Positions 26,004 to 34,544 are shown, counted from the first letter of the stretch. The stretch is 64,000 nt of DNA from B1 sp964443415 (GCA_964443415.1 CAYUDC010000003.1:15631-79630), one strand, 5' to 3'. Numbers and translations are program-made. Notes: generated by a model not told the origin, from the sequence alone.

Positions 26004-26011
26004 TATTTTTG
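26004..26011 (+). promoter_or_regulatory. -7 promoter element (TATTTTTG) of the small membrane protein gene
   Basis: TATTTTTG fits TAnnTTTG and lies 15 bp before ATG 26027. No -33 element at the usual spacing is obvious. It would also read on into the tRNA-Leu gene. Confidence 0.45.
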
Positions 26012-26026
26012 ACTTTTAAACCTACT

Positions 26027-26167
26027 ATGGCGCAGATTTTACGTTTTTTAATGGTGATATTAGTTACAGTTATTTTAGTAGTGATTGTAACAGACTTTGA
26101 AGCGGTTACCAATGGCTTCTCTACATTTGTAGACGGAGTTTCAGCCTTATTAGGTAGAGGCAGGTAA
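26027..26167 (+). CDS. Small single-pass membrane protein, 46 residues
   Basis: ATG 26027 to TAA 26165-26167 encodes 46 residues: MAQILRFLMVILVTVILVVI, then VTDFEAVTNGFSTFVDGVSA and a tail LLGRGR. Residues about 5-22 form one strongly hydrophobic helix and the remainder is amphipathic with a basic end. A -7 promoter element lies 15 bp upstream and tRNA-Leu 48 bp downstream. I do not recognise the family. The promoter, clear codon structure and lack of any competing gene on either strand favour a real gene. Confidence 0.55.
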   Translation: MAQILRFLMVILVTVILVVIVTDFEAVTNGFSTFVDGVSALLGRGR

Positions 26168-26215
26168 TATTTATTTGCGAATTTTACTCAAAGCATGCAT
26201 CTTCGCACTCCCATT

Positions 26216-26299
26216 GCCGTGGTGGTGAAATTGGTAGACACGCCATCTTGAGGGGGTGGTGCTCGCAAGGGCGTAGGAGTTCGAGTCTCCTTCACGGCA
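26216..26299 (+). tRNA. tRNA-Leu (anticodon GAG)
   Basis: A full class II tRNA. The acceptor stem GCCGTGG pairs with TCACGGC with discriminator A at 26299. The D arm contains AAATTGGTAGACACG. The anticodon stem CCATC/GGTGG encloses the loop TTGAGGG, anticodon GAG. The long variable arm is TGCTCGCAAGGGCGTA, and the T arm carries TTCGAGTC. The CCA end is not encoded. It reads CUC and CUU codons. Confidence 0.96.
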
Positions 26300-26300
26300 C

Positions 26301-26332
26301 AAAGGTTGTTTGATTTCAAACAACCTTTTTTT
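26301..26332 (+). terminator. Rho-independent terminator after tRNA-Leu
   Basis: AAGGTTGTTTG and CAAACAACCTT form an 11-bp perfect stem around an ATTT loop, followed by a T tract. It begins 2 bp after the tRNA. Confidence 0.9.
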
Positions 26333-26352
26333 ATGCCATTGAAATTTTAGGC

Positions 26353-26384
26353 AAAAAAAAAGCTACCCATTTTGGATAGCTTTT
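26353..26384 (-). terminator. Rho-independent terminator of the small basic protein gene
   Basis: Read on the minus strand, AAAAGCTATCC pairs (one mismatch) with GGGTAGCTTTT around AAAAT and ends in a run of nine T. It lies about 20 bp after the stop at 26404. Confidence 0.85.
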
Positions 26385-26403
26385 CAATCTCTTTGAGACA
26401 GTA

Positions 26404-26541
26404 TTAGTCGATGATTTGAGTGCGCTCTGCGTTTGGCGACTTAATCTTAACTAATTGAGTGTTAACTTTAATTCTGGTATTACGTAGAACTGAAGTAACT
26501 TTATTTCTTCTGTCTTTTCTTTTTAAACGGGTGGTTGCCAT
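26404..26541 (-). CDS. Small basic conserved protein (45 residues), nucleic-acid-binding-like
   Basis: The preferred start is ATG 26541, giving MATTRLKRKDRRNKVTSVLR and a tail ending IKSPNAERTQIID; the longer frame to 26586 runs through the promoter. About a third of the first 30 residues are Lys or Arg, like a ribosomal or RNA-binding peptide. A -7 element lies 15 bp before this start and a strong terminator follows, so it is a stand-alone short transcript. Similar short basic proteins occur in Bacteroidota, but I cannot give a function. Confidence 0.7.
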   Translation of the reverse strand: MATTRLKRKDRRNKVTSVLRNTRIKVNTQLVKIKSPNAERTQIID

Positions 26542-26556
26542 AAAATTAATTTTGTG

Positions 26557-26564
26557 CAAAAATA
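26557..26564 (-). promoter_or_regulatory. -7 promoter element (TATTTTTG, minus strand)
   Basis: CAAAAATA on the plus strand reads TATTTTTG on the minus strand, matching TAnnTTTG, 15 bp upstream of ATG 26541. A GTTG at 26584-26587 sits 19 bp further out, a three-of-four match to the -33 TTTG. Confidence 0.55.
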
Positions 26565-26586
26565 GTCGATTTTTCTTTTCCTGCAA

Positions 26587-28014
26587 CTAATATCCCAAAA
26601 TATTTAACATACTCTCAGGTTTTTGTTCCTCAGCAAATACCTCATAGCTCAATTGTCCATTGGCATTTCTATCAATTAGAATATGCTTTGGTGCAGGTAT
26701 TAAGCAATGCTGAATGCCACCATAACCGCCTAAACTTTCTTGGTATGCACCTGTGTGAAAAAAGCCCATGTGTAAGGTTTCACCTGGCTTAACCTTTGGC
26801 ATAAATACTTGATTGGTGTTGGTGTCAGAGTTGTAAAAGTCTTGCGAATCGCAGGTTAATCCTCCTAAATTAATGCGCTGGAATTCTTTGTCCCACTGAT
26901 TAACGGCCATTAAAATAAATTTTTGACCAATGCCCCAAGTATCTGGTAAAGTGGTGATAAACGAACTATTAATCATATACCAAAGTTCTTTATCATTTTG
27001 CTCCTTTTGGCCAATGATTGAATATAAACTTCCTCCGCTCTCTCCTACTGTAAACGAGCCAAACTCTGTAAAAATATGAGGTTCTGGCACTCCTCTATGT
27101 TCACAAATGGTTTTGATGTAATACACAATTTGGTCTATCATGTAGGCATAATCATATTCTACTCCCAAAGAAGTATAAATGGGCATACCGCCACCAATAT
27201 CCAATATCTCTAAATCTGGGCAAACTTCTTTTACATCGCAATACACATTTACCAATCGGGTGAGTTCGCTCCAGAAATACGTTGTATCTCTAATGCCCGA
27301 ATTTACAAAGAAATGCAGCAGTTTAAGTTTAAAATTAGCATGGCCTTTTATCTTTTGTTGGTATAGGTCAACAATTTTCTTGCTGCTCATCCCTAATCTA
27401 GAGGTATAAACCAAAAAGTTGGGTTCTTCTTCGGTGGCTATGCGAATACCAAGATTGGTAGATTGTGTTGTTTTCGAATCAATGAGGTCTAATTCTTCTG
27501 GATTATCTAGCACGCAGATCAAGTTTTCATATCCTTCTCGCACTAAATCGGCCATGTTTTGAGCATATGCCTCTGTTTTAAACCCATTGCAAACAATGTA
27601 TTGCTGTTTATGAAACTGTCCTTTTGATTCTAAACGTTTAATAATTGATAAATCAAAAGCAGAGCTGGTCTCGATATCTACCTTATTTTTGAGTACTTCT
27701 TTTAATACAAAACTAAAATGAGAGCTCTTGGTGCAATAGCAGTAATTATAAATACCATTGTACTGATATTTTTCGAAAGCAGATTTAAAATAGTCTCTGG
27801 CATTTTGAATTTGCGAGCCGATTTTTGGTAAATAGGTAAACTTTAATGGGGTACCATATTTTTCTATCAGCTCCATTAAATCAACTCCGTGAAAATACAA
27901 CTGATTATCTTTCTCTTCAAATCCGTGCCTTGGGAAGAAAAAAGTTTGATGAATTAGGTCGGTGTACCTGTTTTTTAAGTTTGGCTTGTTCAACGTTTGC
28001 AAATATTTCTGCAA
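26587..28014 (-). CDS. speA: Arginine decarboxylase (PLP, fold III)
   Basis: 475 residues, the Bacteroidota SpeA length, shorter than the about 650 of E. coli. The PLP lysine is Lys96 in YNYCYCTKSSHF, near the N-terminus as in alanine-racemase-fold decarboxylases. Further blocks are KVDIETSSAFDLS, VCNGFK (about 142-147), LDIGGGMPIYTSLG (the glycine-rich phosphate-binding loop) and FTEFGSFTVGESG; MGFFHTGAYQESLGGYGGIQHC near the end is the dimer-site region. It makes agmatine from arginine for polyamine synthesis. It is divergent from an arginase-family gene, so both enzymes using arginine sit together. Confidence 0.88.
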   Translation of the reverse strand: MQKYLQTLNKPNLKNRYTDLIHQTFFFPRHGFEEKDNQLYFHGVDLMELIEKYGTPLKFTYLPKIGSQIQNARDYFKSAFEKYQYNGIYNYCYCTKSSHFSFVLKEVLKNKVDIETSSAFDLSIIKRLESKGQFHKQQYIVCNGFKTEAYAQNMADLVREGYENLICVLDNPEELDLIDSKTTQSTNLGIRIATEEEPNFLVYTSRLGMSSKKIVDLYQQKIKGHANFKLKLLHFFVNSGIRDTTYFWSELTRLVNVYCDVKEVCPDLEILDIGGGMPIYTSLGVEYDYAYMIDQIVYYIKTICEHRGVPEPHIFTEFGSFTVGESGGSLYSIIGQKEQNDKELWYMINSSFITTLPDTWGIGQKFILMAVNQWDKEFQRINLGGLTCDSQDFYNSDTNTNQVFMPKVKPGETLHMGFFHTGAYQESLGGYGGIQHCLIPAPKHILIDRNANGQLSYEVFAEEQKPESMLNILGY

Positions 28015-28090
28015 GATTACATAAACTTAAATTGAGTTGACATAAATAAATTATCAAATAAAAATAAATGACGATTTTGCCCATAAATCC

Positions 28091-28098
28091 TATATTTG
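28091..28098 (+). promoter_or_regulatory. -7 promoter element (TATATTTG) of the arginase-family gene
   Basis: TATATTTG matches TAnnTTTG exactly, 25 bp before the GTG at 28124. GGAGG at 28114-28118 is a purine-rich ribosome site 5 bp before that codon, uncommon in this window, and supports the GTG start. Confidence 0.55.
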
Positions 28099-28123
28099 CC
28101 CTCCACCGTCCTATGGAGGTTTT

Positions 28124-29071
28124 GTGAAAAATGTTGAAATAATTACCATTGAATCAGATTTTGGCGCAGGAAAAAAAGGGGCTAAATTAGGCCCACAAGC
28201 TTTCCTTAAGTGTTTAAACCCAAACCTATTAACCAAACTACCCCTTACTAGAATAGAAAGCAATCATTTAGAGGAGGAAGAACCCTATCCCGGTAATTTT
28301 GCTAAAAACATCGAATCAATTGTTGAGGTGCAGAAATTAGCCGTTGAAGCCATTGAAAAAGGCATGACCAATGGTTCTTTGCCTTGGATAATTTCTGGAG
28401 ACCATAGTAATGGATTAGCCGGAATTAGTGCCTACAAAAACCTTCATCCAAATAAAAACCTCGGCGTCATTTGGATTGATGCACATGCCGACCTTCATAC
28501 TCCTTTCACCTCTCCTAGTGGCAATATGCATGGAATGCCTTTGGCAGCTGCACTTGGATTAAGAAAAACATCTTCAGGGAAAAATAACCTTGATAAGGAT
28601 TCGATGCAACTTTGGGACAACCTCATCAACCTTGGTTCAAACCGAATTAGCCCGAAGATTAAGCCAGAGCACTTGGTTTTTTTAGAACTGCGTGATTTAG
28701 AAAAAGAAGAAATTGAATTGCTCAACGAGCTTCAAATTAAGAATTACACACCAGCCCAACGTAAAGAGATTGGTTTAACCCAATTGCTAAAAGAAATTGA
28801 AGTTCAGTTAGCAGATTGCGATCAAATTTTGGTTTCATTTGATGTAGATAGCCTCGATCCTACCATTTCTTTTGGAACAGGAACTCCAGTACCAGGCGGA
28901 TTGTTATGGGATGAAGCAGTTGATTTGCTTAGTTTTTTATTGCAATCCCCCAAATTAGTGGCTTTCGAAATCACAGAAATCAATCCATTGCTGGATAGAA
29001 ACAACCCTATGGAAGAAGTTTCTGCTAAATTAATGGAAGAAGTTTTTGAAAAGTCTGGGTTCTTATCCTAG
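28124..29071 (+). CDS. Arginase/agmatinase-family ureohydrolase, probable arginase
   Basis: 315 residues with a GTG start; no in-frame ATG is available nearby. The binuclear manganese ligands are His94 in SGDHSN, Asp119/His121/Asp123 in WIDAHADLH, and Asp240/Asp242 in SFDVDSLDP. The PSGNMHGMPLA block (about 131-141) is characteristic of true arginases rather than agmatinases, so arginine to ornithine plus urea is the likely reaction. Being divergent from arginine decarboxylase suggests a polyamine or arginine-catabolism locus, in which case agmatine would be an alternative substrate. Its 3' end overlaps the convergent acyl-CoA reductase by 9 bp. Confidence 0.85.
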   Translation: MKNVEIITIESDFGAGKKGAKLGPQAFLKCLNPNLLTKLPLTRIESNHLEEEEPYPGNFAKNIESIVEVQKLAVEAIEKGMTNGSLPWIISGDHSNGLAGISAYKNLHPNKNLGVIWIDAHADLHTPFTSPSGNMHGMPLAAALGLRKTSSGKNNLDKDSMQLWDNLINLGSNRISPKIKPEHLVFLELRDLEKEEIELLNELQIKNYTPAQRKEIGLTQLLKEIEVQLADCDQILVSFDVDSLDPTISFGTGTPVPGGLLWDEAVDLLSFLLQSPKLVAFEITEINPLLDRNNPMEEVSAKLMEEVFEKSGFLS

Positions 29072-30070
29072 ACTTTTCAAAAATGATATGGTATCAATGC
29101 CATCTGCATAATCCCATAATTCTGGCTGCTGGCTTTTACCAAAGTCTACCAAGTATTCGGCCTTCCCTACACCGCACTGAATGATTTCTTTATTTACCTC
29201 GAGGTAATCTTTTACATCCTGCTCTGTATCGTAAAAGGCAAATAAAATCACACTTAACGGAGAGGCTAATCCATCGTCTTGTTTTAGAATTACAAACCCA
29301 TTGTCTAAATGCGGCGTTTGATTCATTAAGAAAATGGCTTTATGATAAGTGTAGTTATTGGCGTATTTGTTATGGTTGATGATGTCTTTGTATCTTTCGA
29401 AAGATTGAAAGAGCGGCTCTAGGTTATACCCTCTTGGGAGTAAGAGTTTAGATACATTGCGACATCCTAATCCAAAGTAAAAAAACACATCGTCGGCCAA
29501 GGCATCGAGCTCTTCTGTGGTTTCGTTTCCAGTGATTACCGCCATACTGTTTCTGCTTCTTCTTAGTAAATTAGGTTTACCTTTAAAATAATACTCAAAG
29601 TATCGATTGGTATTATTACTTCCAGTAGCAATCACTGCATCAAAATTTTTAAGCTGGCGTTCTTCTGCAAAAGCAATATAATCTGCAAAGGCTGGTTCAA
29701 TTTGAATGAGTGATTCTATAGCCCACTTCATTAATTCTGTGTCATCCGAAGATAATTTAACTAAAGCTTTATGACCACATATTAATACCGAAAGTAAATC
29801 GTGAAAACCTACCAATGGAATATTGCCCGCCATGATAATGGCTACTGTTTTGGTTTCGGGTTGATCCGAAACGGCATAAGGTGCCAACCATTTTGTCAAA
29901 TTTTCTTTGTTTAGTAAACTACCCCAAGCATGGATAGCATGAAGTTGCATTTGAATGGTAAACCATTGATTCTTGATAAAGGCCTGATTTAACACGTTTA
30001 AATCGGCATTTGCGGCACAAAATGTGTCTCCAAGTTTTGAAAATGCTTCTACTCTTTGTGAATAATTCAT
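29063..30070 (-). CDS. Acyl-CoA reductase, LuxC-like
   Basis: 335 residues. The family blocks are IIMAGNIPLVGFHDLLSVL (about 78-96), KLSSDDTELMKW, VIATGSNNTNRYFEYYF, LLRRSRNSMAVI and the active-site cysteine in FGLGCRNVSKLLLP (Cys203). LuxC-family enzymes reduce acyl-CoA to an aldehyde through a Cys-acyl intermediate using NADPH. No luciferase genes occur here, and such non-luminous copies are frequent in Bacteroidota. It is divergent from a dicluster ferredoxin gene, a neighbourhood I recall from related genomes; any functional link is an inference. Confidence 0.85.
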   Translation of the reverse strand: MNYSQRVEAFSKLGDTFCAANADLNVLNQAFIKNQWFTIQMQLHAIHAWGSLLNKENLTKWLAPYAVSDQPETKTVAIIMAGNIPLVGFHDLLSVLICGHKALVKLSSDDTELMKWAIESLIQIEPAFADYIAFAEERQLKNFDAVIATGSNNTNRYFEYYFKGKPNLLRRSRNSMAVITGNETTEELDALADDVFFYFGLGCRNVSKLLLPRGYNLEPLFQSFERYKDIINHNKYANNYTYHKAIFLMNQTPHLDNGFVILKQDDGLASPLSVILFAFYDTEQDVKDYLEVNKEIIQCGVGKAEYLVDFGKSQQPELWDYADGIDTISFLKSLG

Positions 30071-30156
30071 ATTATTTAGACTCGTTCTATTTTTTTGAAT
30101 CTGCCAACAAAGCTAAACTTGCAGTAGTTATTAAACTAAAATAATTTTATACAAAT

Positions 30157-30501
30157 ATGGCTATAATGATCACAGACGAATGCATCAATTGCGGTGCATG
30201 CGAACCAGAATGTCCTAATAATGCAATTTATGAAGCGGGTGCCGAATGGGCTTGGGCCGATGGCAATAACTTAAGTGGCGCCTTAGAAATCGATGGTGAA
30301 ACTGTTGAAGTAACCAAAAGATTTAACCCTAAATCAGATGATACTTACTATATTGTAACTGGTAAATGTACAGAGTGCGTTGGTTTCCATGAAGAGCCTC
30401 AGTGTGCTGCTGTATGTCCGGTTGACTGCTGTGTGCCAGACCCAGACAATGTAGAAACGCAAGAAATTTTGTTAGAAAAGAAAAACAGAATGCATTTATA
30501 A
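30157..30501 (+). CDS. 4Fe-4S dicluster ferredoxin
   Basis: 114 residues. The first cluster motif is DECINCGACEPECPNNAI (Cys9, 12, 15, 19). The second is GKCTECVGFHEEPQCAAVCP with the longer spacer typical of the Allochromatium/Azotobacter FdxN-like group, plus PVDCCVPD. A cytoplasmic low-potential electron carrier. It has its own terminator and is divergent from the acyl-CoA reductase. Confidence 0.93.
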   Translation: MAIMITDECINCGACEPECPNNAIYEAGAEWAWADGNNLSGALEIDGETVEVTKRFNPKSDDTYYIVTGKCTECVGFHEEPQCAAVCPVDCCVPDPDNVETQEILLEKKNRMHL

Positions 30502-30502
30502 C

Positions 30503-30535
30503 AAAAAGGCTGCTTATTTAAGCAGCCTTTTTTTT
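30503..30535. terminator. Bidirectional rho-independent terminator
   Basis: AAAAAGGCTGCTT pairs with AAGCAGCCTTTTT around ATTT, with A and T tracts on both sides. It serves ferredoxin on the plus strand and the convergent SRAP gene (ends 30550) on the minus strand. Confidence 0.9.
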
Positions 30536-30549
30536 GTCTTCCAACTTTT

Positions 30550-31293
30550 CTAAAATAACTTGGTTTGAGGCTCAATAAATTCTTTTAACACCTCGGGTGT
30601 ATTGGTGTTGGTACTTTTGCTGCCAATAAGTTTACCAATCTTATATGCGTGCATTAAATTTTCATCTACAGACTTGATAGATTCAATGATACTTTCTGCC
30701 GATTCGGTTTGGGTCAACCATAAACTTTCTGATTCTTTTGACAAAATGATGGGCATGCGTTTTTTGATATTATGAATTTCTGCCATCATTGCATTAGCCT
30801 CTGTAGTTACAATGCTAATGGTGCGCAAGGTTTGTTGGTTGCTCGGGTTGACCCAAAGTTCTGAGATACCAGCCATCGAGAAAATAGCCTGATTTTTTAA
30901 ATAGATAAAGTAAGGTTGTTTTTCTTTTGCATTTATTTGTTGCCATTCAAAAAAACCGGTCATTGGAATTAAACATCTTTGGGTGATTGCAGCTTCTCTA
31001 AAAGATGGCTTATCTAATAGGGTTTCTATTTTAGCATTTAGGGTGTTGACCCTTAATTTTTCAGCTTCTTCCCAAGATTTAATCCAATTTGGAATTAAGC
31101 CCCATTGTGCCAAAGTAAATGTTTCTGGCGATTGCTGGGAGATAATGGGCAACCATGGATGATTAAATCCATTGAGATGATATCCAACTATGGCTTTGGG
31201 GTTAAAAAACATAGGAAACTCCCCTTCAAATGGTTTCTGATAATGGTTTGAAAGTTGCTCGAAGGTGGCTGAAACAGACGCGTGGTAACACAT
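30550..31293 (-). CDS. SRAP-domain protein (HMCES/YedK-like abasic-site binding)
   Basis: 247 residues. The catalytic Cys2 follows the initiator Met (MCYHASVS). The remaining active-site features are the Asn in RVNTLNAKIETL, Glu in MTGFFEWQQ, and His in IHNIKKRMP. SRAP proteins crosslink to abasic sites in single-stranded DNA through Cys2 and shield them from cleavage, and are commonly SOS-linked. It ends a leftward run with MtfA-like peptidase 1 bp upstream. YWxF-type insertions are absent; length is normal. Confidence 0.92.
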   Translation of the reverse strand: MCYHASVSATFEQLSNHYQKPFEGEFPMFFNPKAIVGYHLNGFNHPWLPIISQQSPETFTLAQWGLIPNWIKSWEEAEKLRVNTLNAKIETLLDKPSFREAAITQRCLIPMTGFFEWQQINAKEKQPYFIYLKNQAIFSMAGISELWVNPSNQQTLRTISIVTTEANAMMAEIHNIKKRMPIILSKESESLWLTQTESAESIIESIKSVDENLMHAYKIGKLIGSKSTNTNTPEVLKEFIEPQTKLF

Positions 31294-31294
31294 A

Positions 31295-32461
31295 TTAATC
31301 TAATATTCCAAATACAATTTCTGAAAGAAAGGTGCAGGCCACCAACACTGGAATTAACACTTTAACCAAGTAGTTAAGGTTGTCTGAAGAATAAATAGCA
31401 AGCTGGTCTTTGTAATGGAAATATCTAAAAAACTTGATAATGATAATTCCTAATAGAACAGTTCTCAGTTCACCTGTTAACCAATTTTTCACCTCCATGT
31501 CATTTGTTGCTTGAAAAAGTAGAAGCATCACAAAAATTCCCATTACCCCAATTACTTGCGCCACAGGTTGTAGTTTTAACTCAAAGGGCAAATGCCATGG
31601 CTCTGCGGTTGGAATGGGCTCCTCGAGCAAGCTATTTACTTCATTGATATGACTTTCTTCGAACCTATAATTCTCTTTTACGTTCAAAGGGTTTTGCCTT
31701 AGCAAATGACATAAATGCCAATAAACATCGGGTAATTCTTTGCTAAAGGCCTCTGGCACTTCAAAGAAATTTTCGATGCATACCGAGAAGAATTCTGCTT
31801 TATTTTCTCCGGCATATTCTCTAAAAAAGTCTTCATGTCCATGTCTAATGCGCTTAAAAACTTCGTATCCATTGGCCTCCCAATCGTCAAAATAGCTCAC
31901 GAGCCTTTGGTCGAAACCACCACCCTTTAAAGCTTGTAACCTTAGCATGTGAGCAAATTCATGCAGACCTAAATTATAGGTAGAAGTAGAATAATGATAG
32001 CCTTCTTCAAAATCTGGCCAACTGATAAATACCACTCCATTCCCAAGGGCTAATCCTTTTACCCAGTTTTCTGCCAACCTGCTATAAAACACTCCTGGAT
32101 AAACCACTACTCCCTTTAAAAAAGGCATGTGAGGTTGATGAAACCCAAAGGTGAGTTGTGTGATACAGGCACAAATAAGAATTCTAACTTCTTCTGTTAC
32201 AGTAAAATCTTCACGTCCTTGTACTTCAATCGAATGCTTTACTTGTAGCATTCTACTTTGAAAATGACTTTTCCCTTCAATGCTTAATGCTGCATAATAA
32301 GGGTTTTTAGCTGCTATGATTTGATCGTAAAACTCAAAGTTGCGTGTAGCAGGATCATCTGGATTTAGTCTTTGGCTATCATTTTTGGGCTTCCAAACAT
32401 GATATTTATAGTATTGCCAAGTGCTTAGGCCAGCATAAAATGCAAGTTCGGGCCAGCGCAT
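31295..32461 (-). CDS. MtfA-like zinc-dependent peptidase with C-terminal membrane segments
   Basis: 388 residues. GLHEFAHMLR carries the HExxH zinc site (His167, Glu168, His171) and KAEFFSVCIENFFEVPEAF the third ligand region (Glu223/Glu230), which is the M90 MtfA pattern. The N-terminal LAFYAGLSTWQYYKY is weakly hydrophobic. Unlike E. coli MtfA (about 265 residues), residues about 300-388 add three hydrophobic stretches (VIGVMGIFVMLLLFQ, VLLGIIIIKFF, LIPVLVACTFLSEIVF), so the peptidase domain should be membrane-tethered. It is 1 bp from the flotillin gene on one side and SRAP on the other. Confidence 0.82.
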   Translation of the reverse strand: MRWPELAFYAGLSTWQYYKYHVWKPKNDSQRLNPDDPATRNFEFYDQIIAAKNPYYAALSIEGKSHFQSRMLQVKHSIEVQGREDFTVTEEVRILICACITQLTFGFHQPHMPFLKGVVVYPGVFYSRLAENWVKGLALGNGVVFISWPDFEEGYHYSTSTYNLGLHEFAHMLRLQALKGGGFDQRLVSYFDDWEANGYEVFKRIRHGHEDFFREYAGENKAEFFSVCIENFFEVPEAFSKELPDVYWHLCHLLRQNPLNVKENYRFEESHINEVNSLLEEPIPTAEPWHLPFELKLQPVAQVIGVMGIFVMLLLFQATNDMEVKNWLTGELRTVLLGIIIIKFFRYFHYKDQLAIYSSDNLNYLVKVLIPVLVACTFLSEIVFGILD

Positions 32462-32462
32462 T

Positions 32463-33968
32463 TTACTCCTCTGTTTTAGCGCCGTCTAATGGATTTGCAG
32501 GGTTTTCGCCTTTTAAATAAGTAGGAAGGTTTAAGCCTGCCATATTAAATAAATCATTTAAAGGAGGCACTGTTTTCATCATATTCGATACAAAATTAGA
32601 GGTACTGCTACCGCCATTCTCTGCATTGTTTCCCGAATCCCAAACAGTGATTTTATCGATTTTAATATTCTTAACTGCTTCCACTTGGGTTTTAACAAGC
32701 TCTGGTAATTTCTCAATTAACAATAATTGGAAGGCCTTGGTTGGATCTCCACCAGCGGCTTTTACCACTTGTTCGTAACCTTCGGCCTGTTTTGTTAAGA
32801 TTTCAAACAAACCTTTTGCTTCGGCCTCCATTTTAGAATAAATGGCATCTGCTTGCCCTTTGGCATTTTCTCTGATTCTTTCAGCCTCAGCTTGAGCCTC
32901 TATAATGGCGCGTTCTTTGGCAATTTCTGCAGGTACAATGATATTAGCTATTTGGGTAGAGCGCTCTCTTTCTGAACGGGCCAACTCGGCTTTTTGCTCT
33001 GCAACATAGGCTTCTTCTAAGGCTTTGGCTTGTTGAACTTTTTCTGCCGTAATGGCTATTCTAAGCGATTCGGCTTCCTTTTCTCTTCTTAAAGCCTCTG
33101 AATTGGCAATGGCAATCTTGGCTTCGTTTTCTCCCGTGATGGCAATGGCGTTGGCTTCAGAAATCTTAATCCTGGTATCTCTTTCGGCTTCTGCTTTACC
33201 AATAGACTCATCTTTAGAAGCAGAAGCTATACTCACCTCTCTGTCTTTTTTAGTGATGGCAATTTTTACATCTCTGTCTCTATGCGTTTCTGCAATTTGA
33301 GTATCCTTTTCTCTGTCGGCTAAGGCTTTTCCGGTTTCACCAATTTTCTCTTGCTCTGCCACACTCACTTTAGCCTCGTTAATGGCTTTAGCTGCCGCTT
33401 CTTTACCAAGAGCTTCTATGTACCCAGACTCATCCTTGATGTCGGTTACGTTTACGTTAATGAGCTTTAAACCAATTTTCTTTAACTCACTGTCTACGTT
33501 TTTAGAGATATTATCCAAGAACTTATCACGGTCTGAGTTAATTTCTTCGATGGTCATGGTAGCAATTACCAAACGCAATTGACCAAACAAAATATCTTTG
33601 GCTAATTCTTGAATTTGCTCCGAAGACAATCCCAACAAACGCTCTGCAGCGGTATTCATGCTATCTGGCTCGGTTGAAATGGCAATGGTAAATCTACAAG
33701 GCACATCTACCCTGATATTTTGCCTGCTTAAGGCATTTGTTAAATTGGCTTCAATAGAAATGGGCTTTAAATCCAAAAAGGCATAGTCTTGAATAACTGG
33801 CCAGATAAAGGCACCACCACCATGAATACATTTGGCAGAAGTTCCACCTGTTTTACCATATACTACTAAGATTTTGTCTGAAGGGCATCTTTTGTATCTA
33901 TTTACAATGGCATACAGCGTTACAAAAGCAACAACAATAAAAACTACAATTAAAATAAAGGGTGACAT
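32463..33968 (-). CDS. Flotillin-family (SPFH) membrane protein
   Basis: 501 residues. The N-terminal helix PFILIVVFIVVAFVTLYAIV anchors it. The SPFH/band-7 domain runs about 25-200 (IFIWPVIQDYAFLDLKPISI; RLLGLSSEQIQELAKDILFG). Residues about 200-400 form the long Ala/Glu-rich coiled coil with repeated AEAERDTRIK-type heptads, the flotillin domain that oligomerises into membrane rings. The region ends LIEKLPELVKTQVEAVKNIK and a low-complexity tail. Flotillins organise membrane microdomains. The NfeD partner is 3 bp upstream, the standard pairing. Confidence 0.93.
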   Translation of the reverse strand: MSPFILIVVFIVVAFVTLYAIVNRYKRCPSDKILVVYGKTGGTSAKCIHGGGAFIWPVIQDYAFLDLKPISIEANLTNALSRQNIRVDVPCRFTIAISTEPDSMNTAAERLLGLSSEQIQELAKDILFGQLRLVIATMTIEEINSDRDKFLDNISKNVDSELKKIGLKLINVNVTDIKDESGYIEALGKEAAAKAINEAKVSVAEQEKIGETGKALADREKDTQIAETHRDRDVKIAITKKDREVSIASASKDESIGKAEAERDTRIKISEANAIAITGENEAKIAIANSEALRREKEAESLRIAITAEKVQQAKALEEAYVAEQKAELARSERERSTQIANIIVPAEIAKERAIIEAQAEAERIRENAKGQADAIYSKMEAEAKGLFEILTKQAEGYEQVVKAAGGDPTKAFQLLLIEKLPELVKTQVEAVKNIKIDKITVWDSGNNAENGGSSTSNFVSNMMKTVPPLNDLFNMAGLNLPTYLKGENPANPLDGAKTEE

Positions 33969-33971
33969 ATA

Positions 33972-34532
33972 TTATTTCTTAACTATTAATAATCCATTTT
34001 CATTGGCCTGCTCTACCATAACCATGCTACCCGTTTCAATAGCCTCTCCTTCTGTAATGGCATCTAGTTCGTGGGTAGAACCTTTCACGCTGATAAGCAC
34101 TTTACCTTTACCCGATTGATGAGCAGGAATCTTTAAATACACTTCGGCTGTTTTTCCGATGGTTTCTTTGTAGGCAAATGAATTGTCTTCGGCCAGTTTA
34201 TTTACTTGAAGCATGATAAAAACAAATAGGAGCATAAAGATTACGCCCACTACAAATGATACCAAAAGCAACAACCAGATAGAAGAAATCAAATGAAAAA
34301 AGGTAATGCCAGACCATGAGAAACCCAATAAAAAGTTAATCAAGTTTCTAAAGGTAAATAATTGAAAAGGGGCATCTGCATCAAGGTTACCGTCAAAATC
34401 TGCATCGGTTCCTGCATCTGCATCACCACCAATAAAGGTTAAAATGGTTTGACCCAAAAAGATTAAACTAACAGGGATGGCAATGTACCAAAGTGTTCTT
34501 AAGCTAGGCTCTAATTGATTTAAATATTCCAT
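33972..34532 (-). CDS. NfeD-like membrane protein
   Basis: 186 residues. Three hydrophobic segments are visible (ALW-type start TLWYIAIPVSLIFLGQTILT; NFLLGFSWSGITFFHLISSI; LLLVSFVVGVIFMLLFVFIM), separated by an acidic DADAGTDADFDGNLDADAP loop that could bind cations. The C-terminal about 60 residues (ETIGKTAEVYLKIPAHQSGK, GKVLISVKG, TGSMVMVEQANENGLLIVKK) form the OB-fold NfeD domain. NfeD proteins partner flotillins, whose gene starts 3 bp downstream. Confidence 0.88.
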   Translation of the reverse strand: MEYLNQLEPSLRTLWYIAIPVSLIFLGQTILTFIGGDADAGTDADFDGNLDADAPFQLFTFRNLINFLLGFSWSGITFFHLISSIWLLLLVSFVVGVIFMLLFVFIMLQVNKLAEDNSFAYKETIGKTAEVYLKIPAHQSGKGKVLISVKGSTHELDAITEGEAIETGSMVMVEQANENGLLIVKK

Positions 34533-34544
34533 GGCATGTGCAAT

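Noticed and set aside
33052..33582. Plus-strand frames opposite the flotillin gene
   Set aside because: Shadow frames: Ala/Glu-rich coiled-coil coding gives long antisense frames without stops. No start signals or family resemblance.
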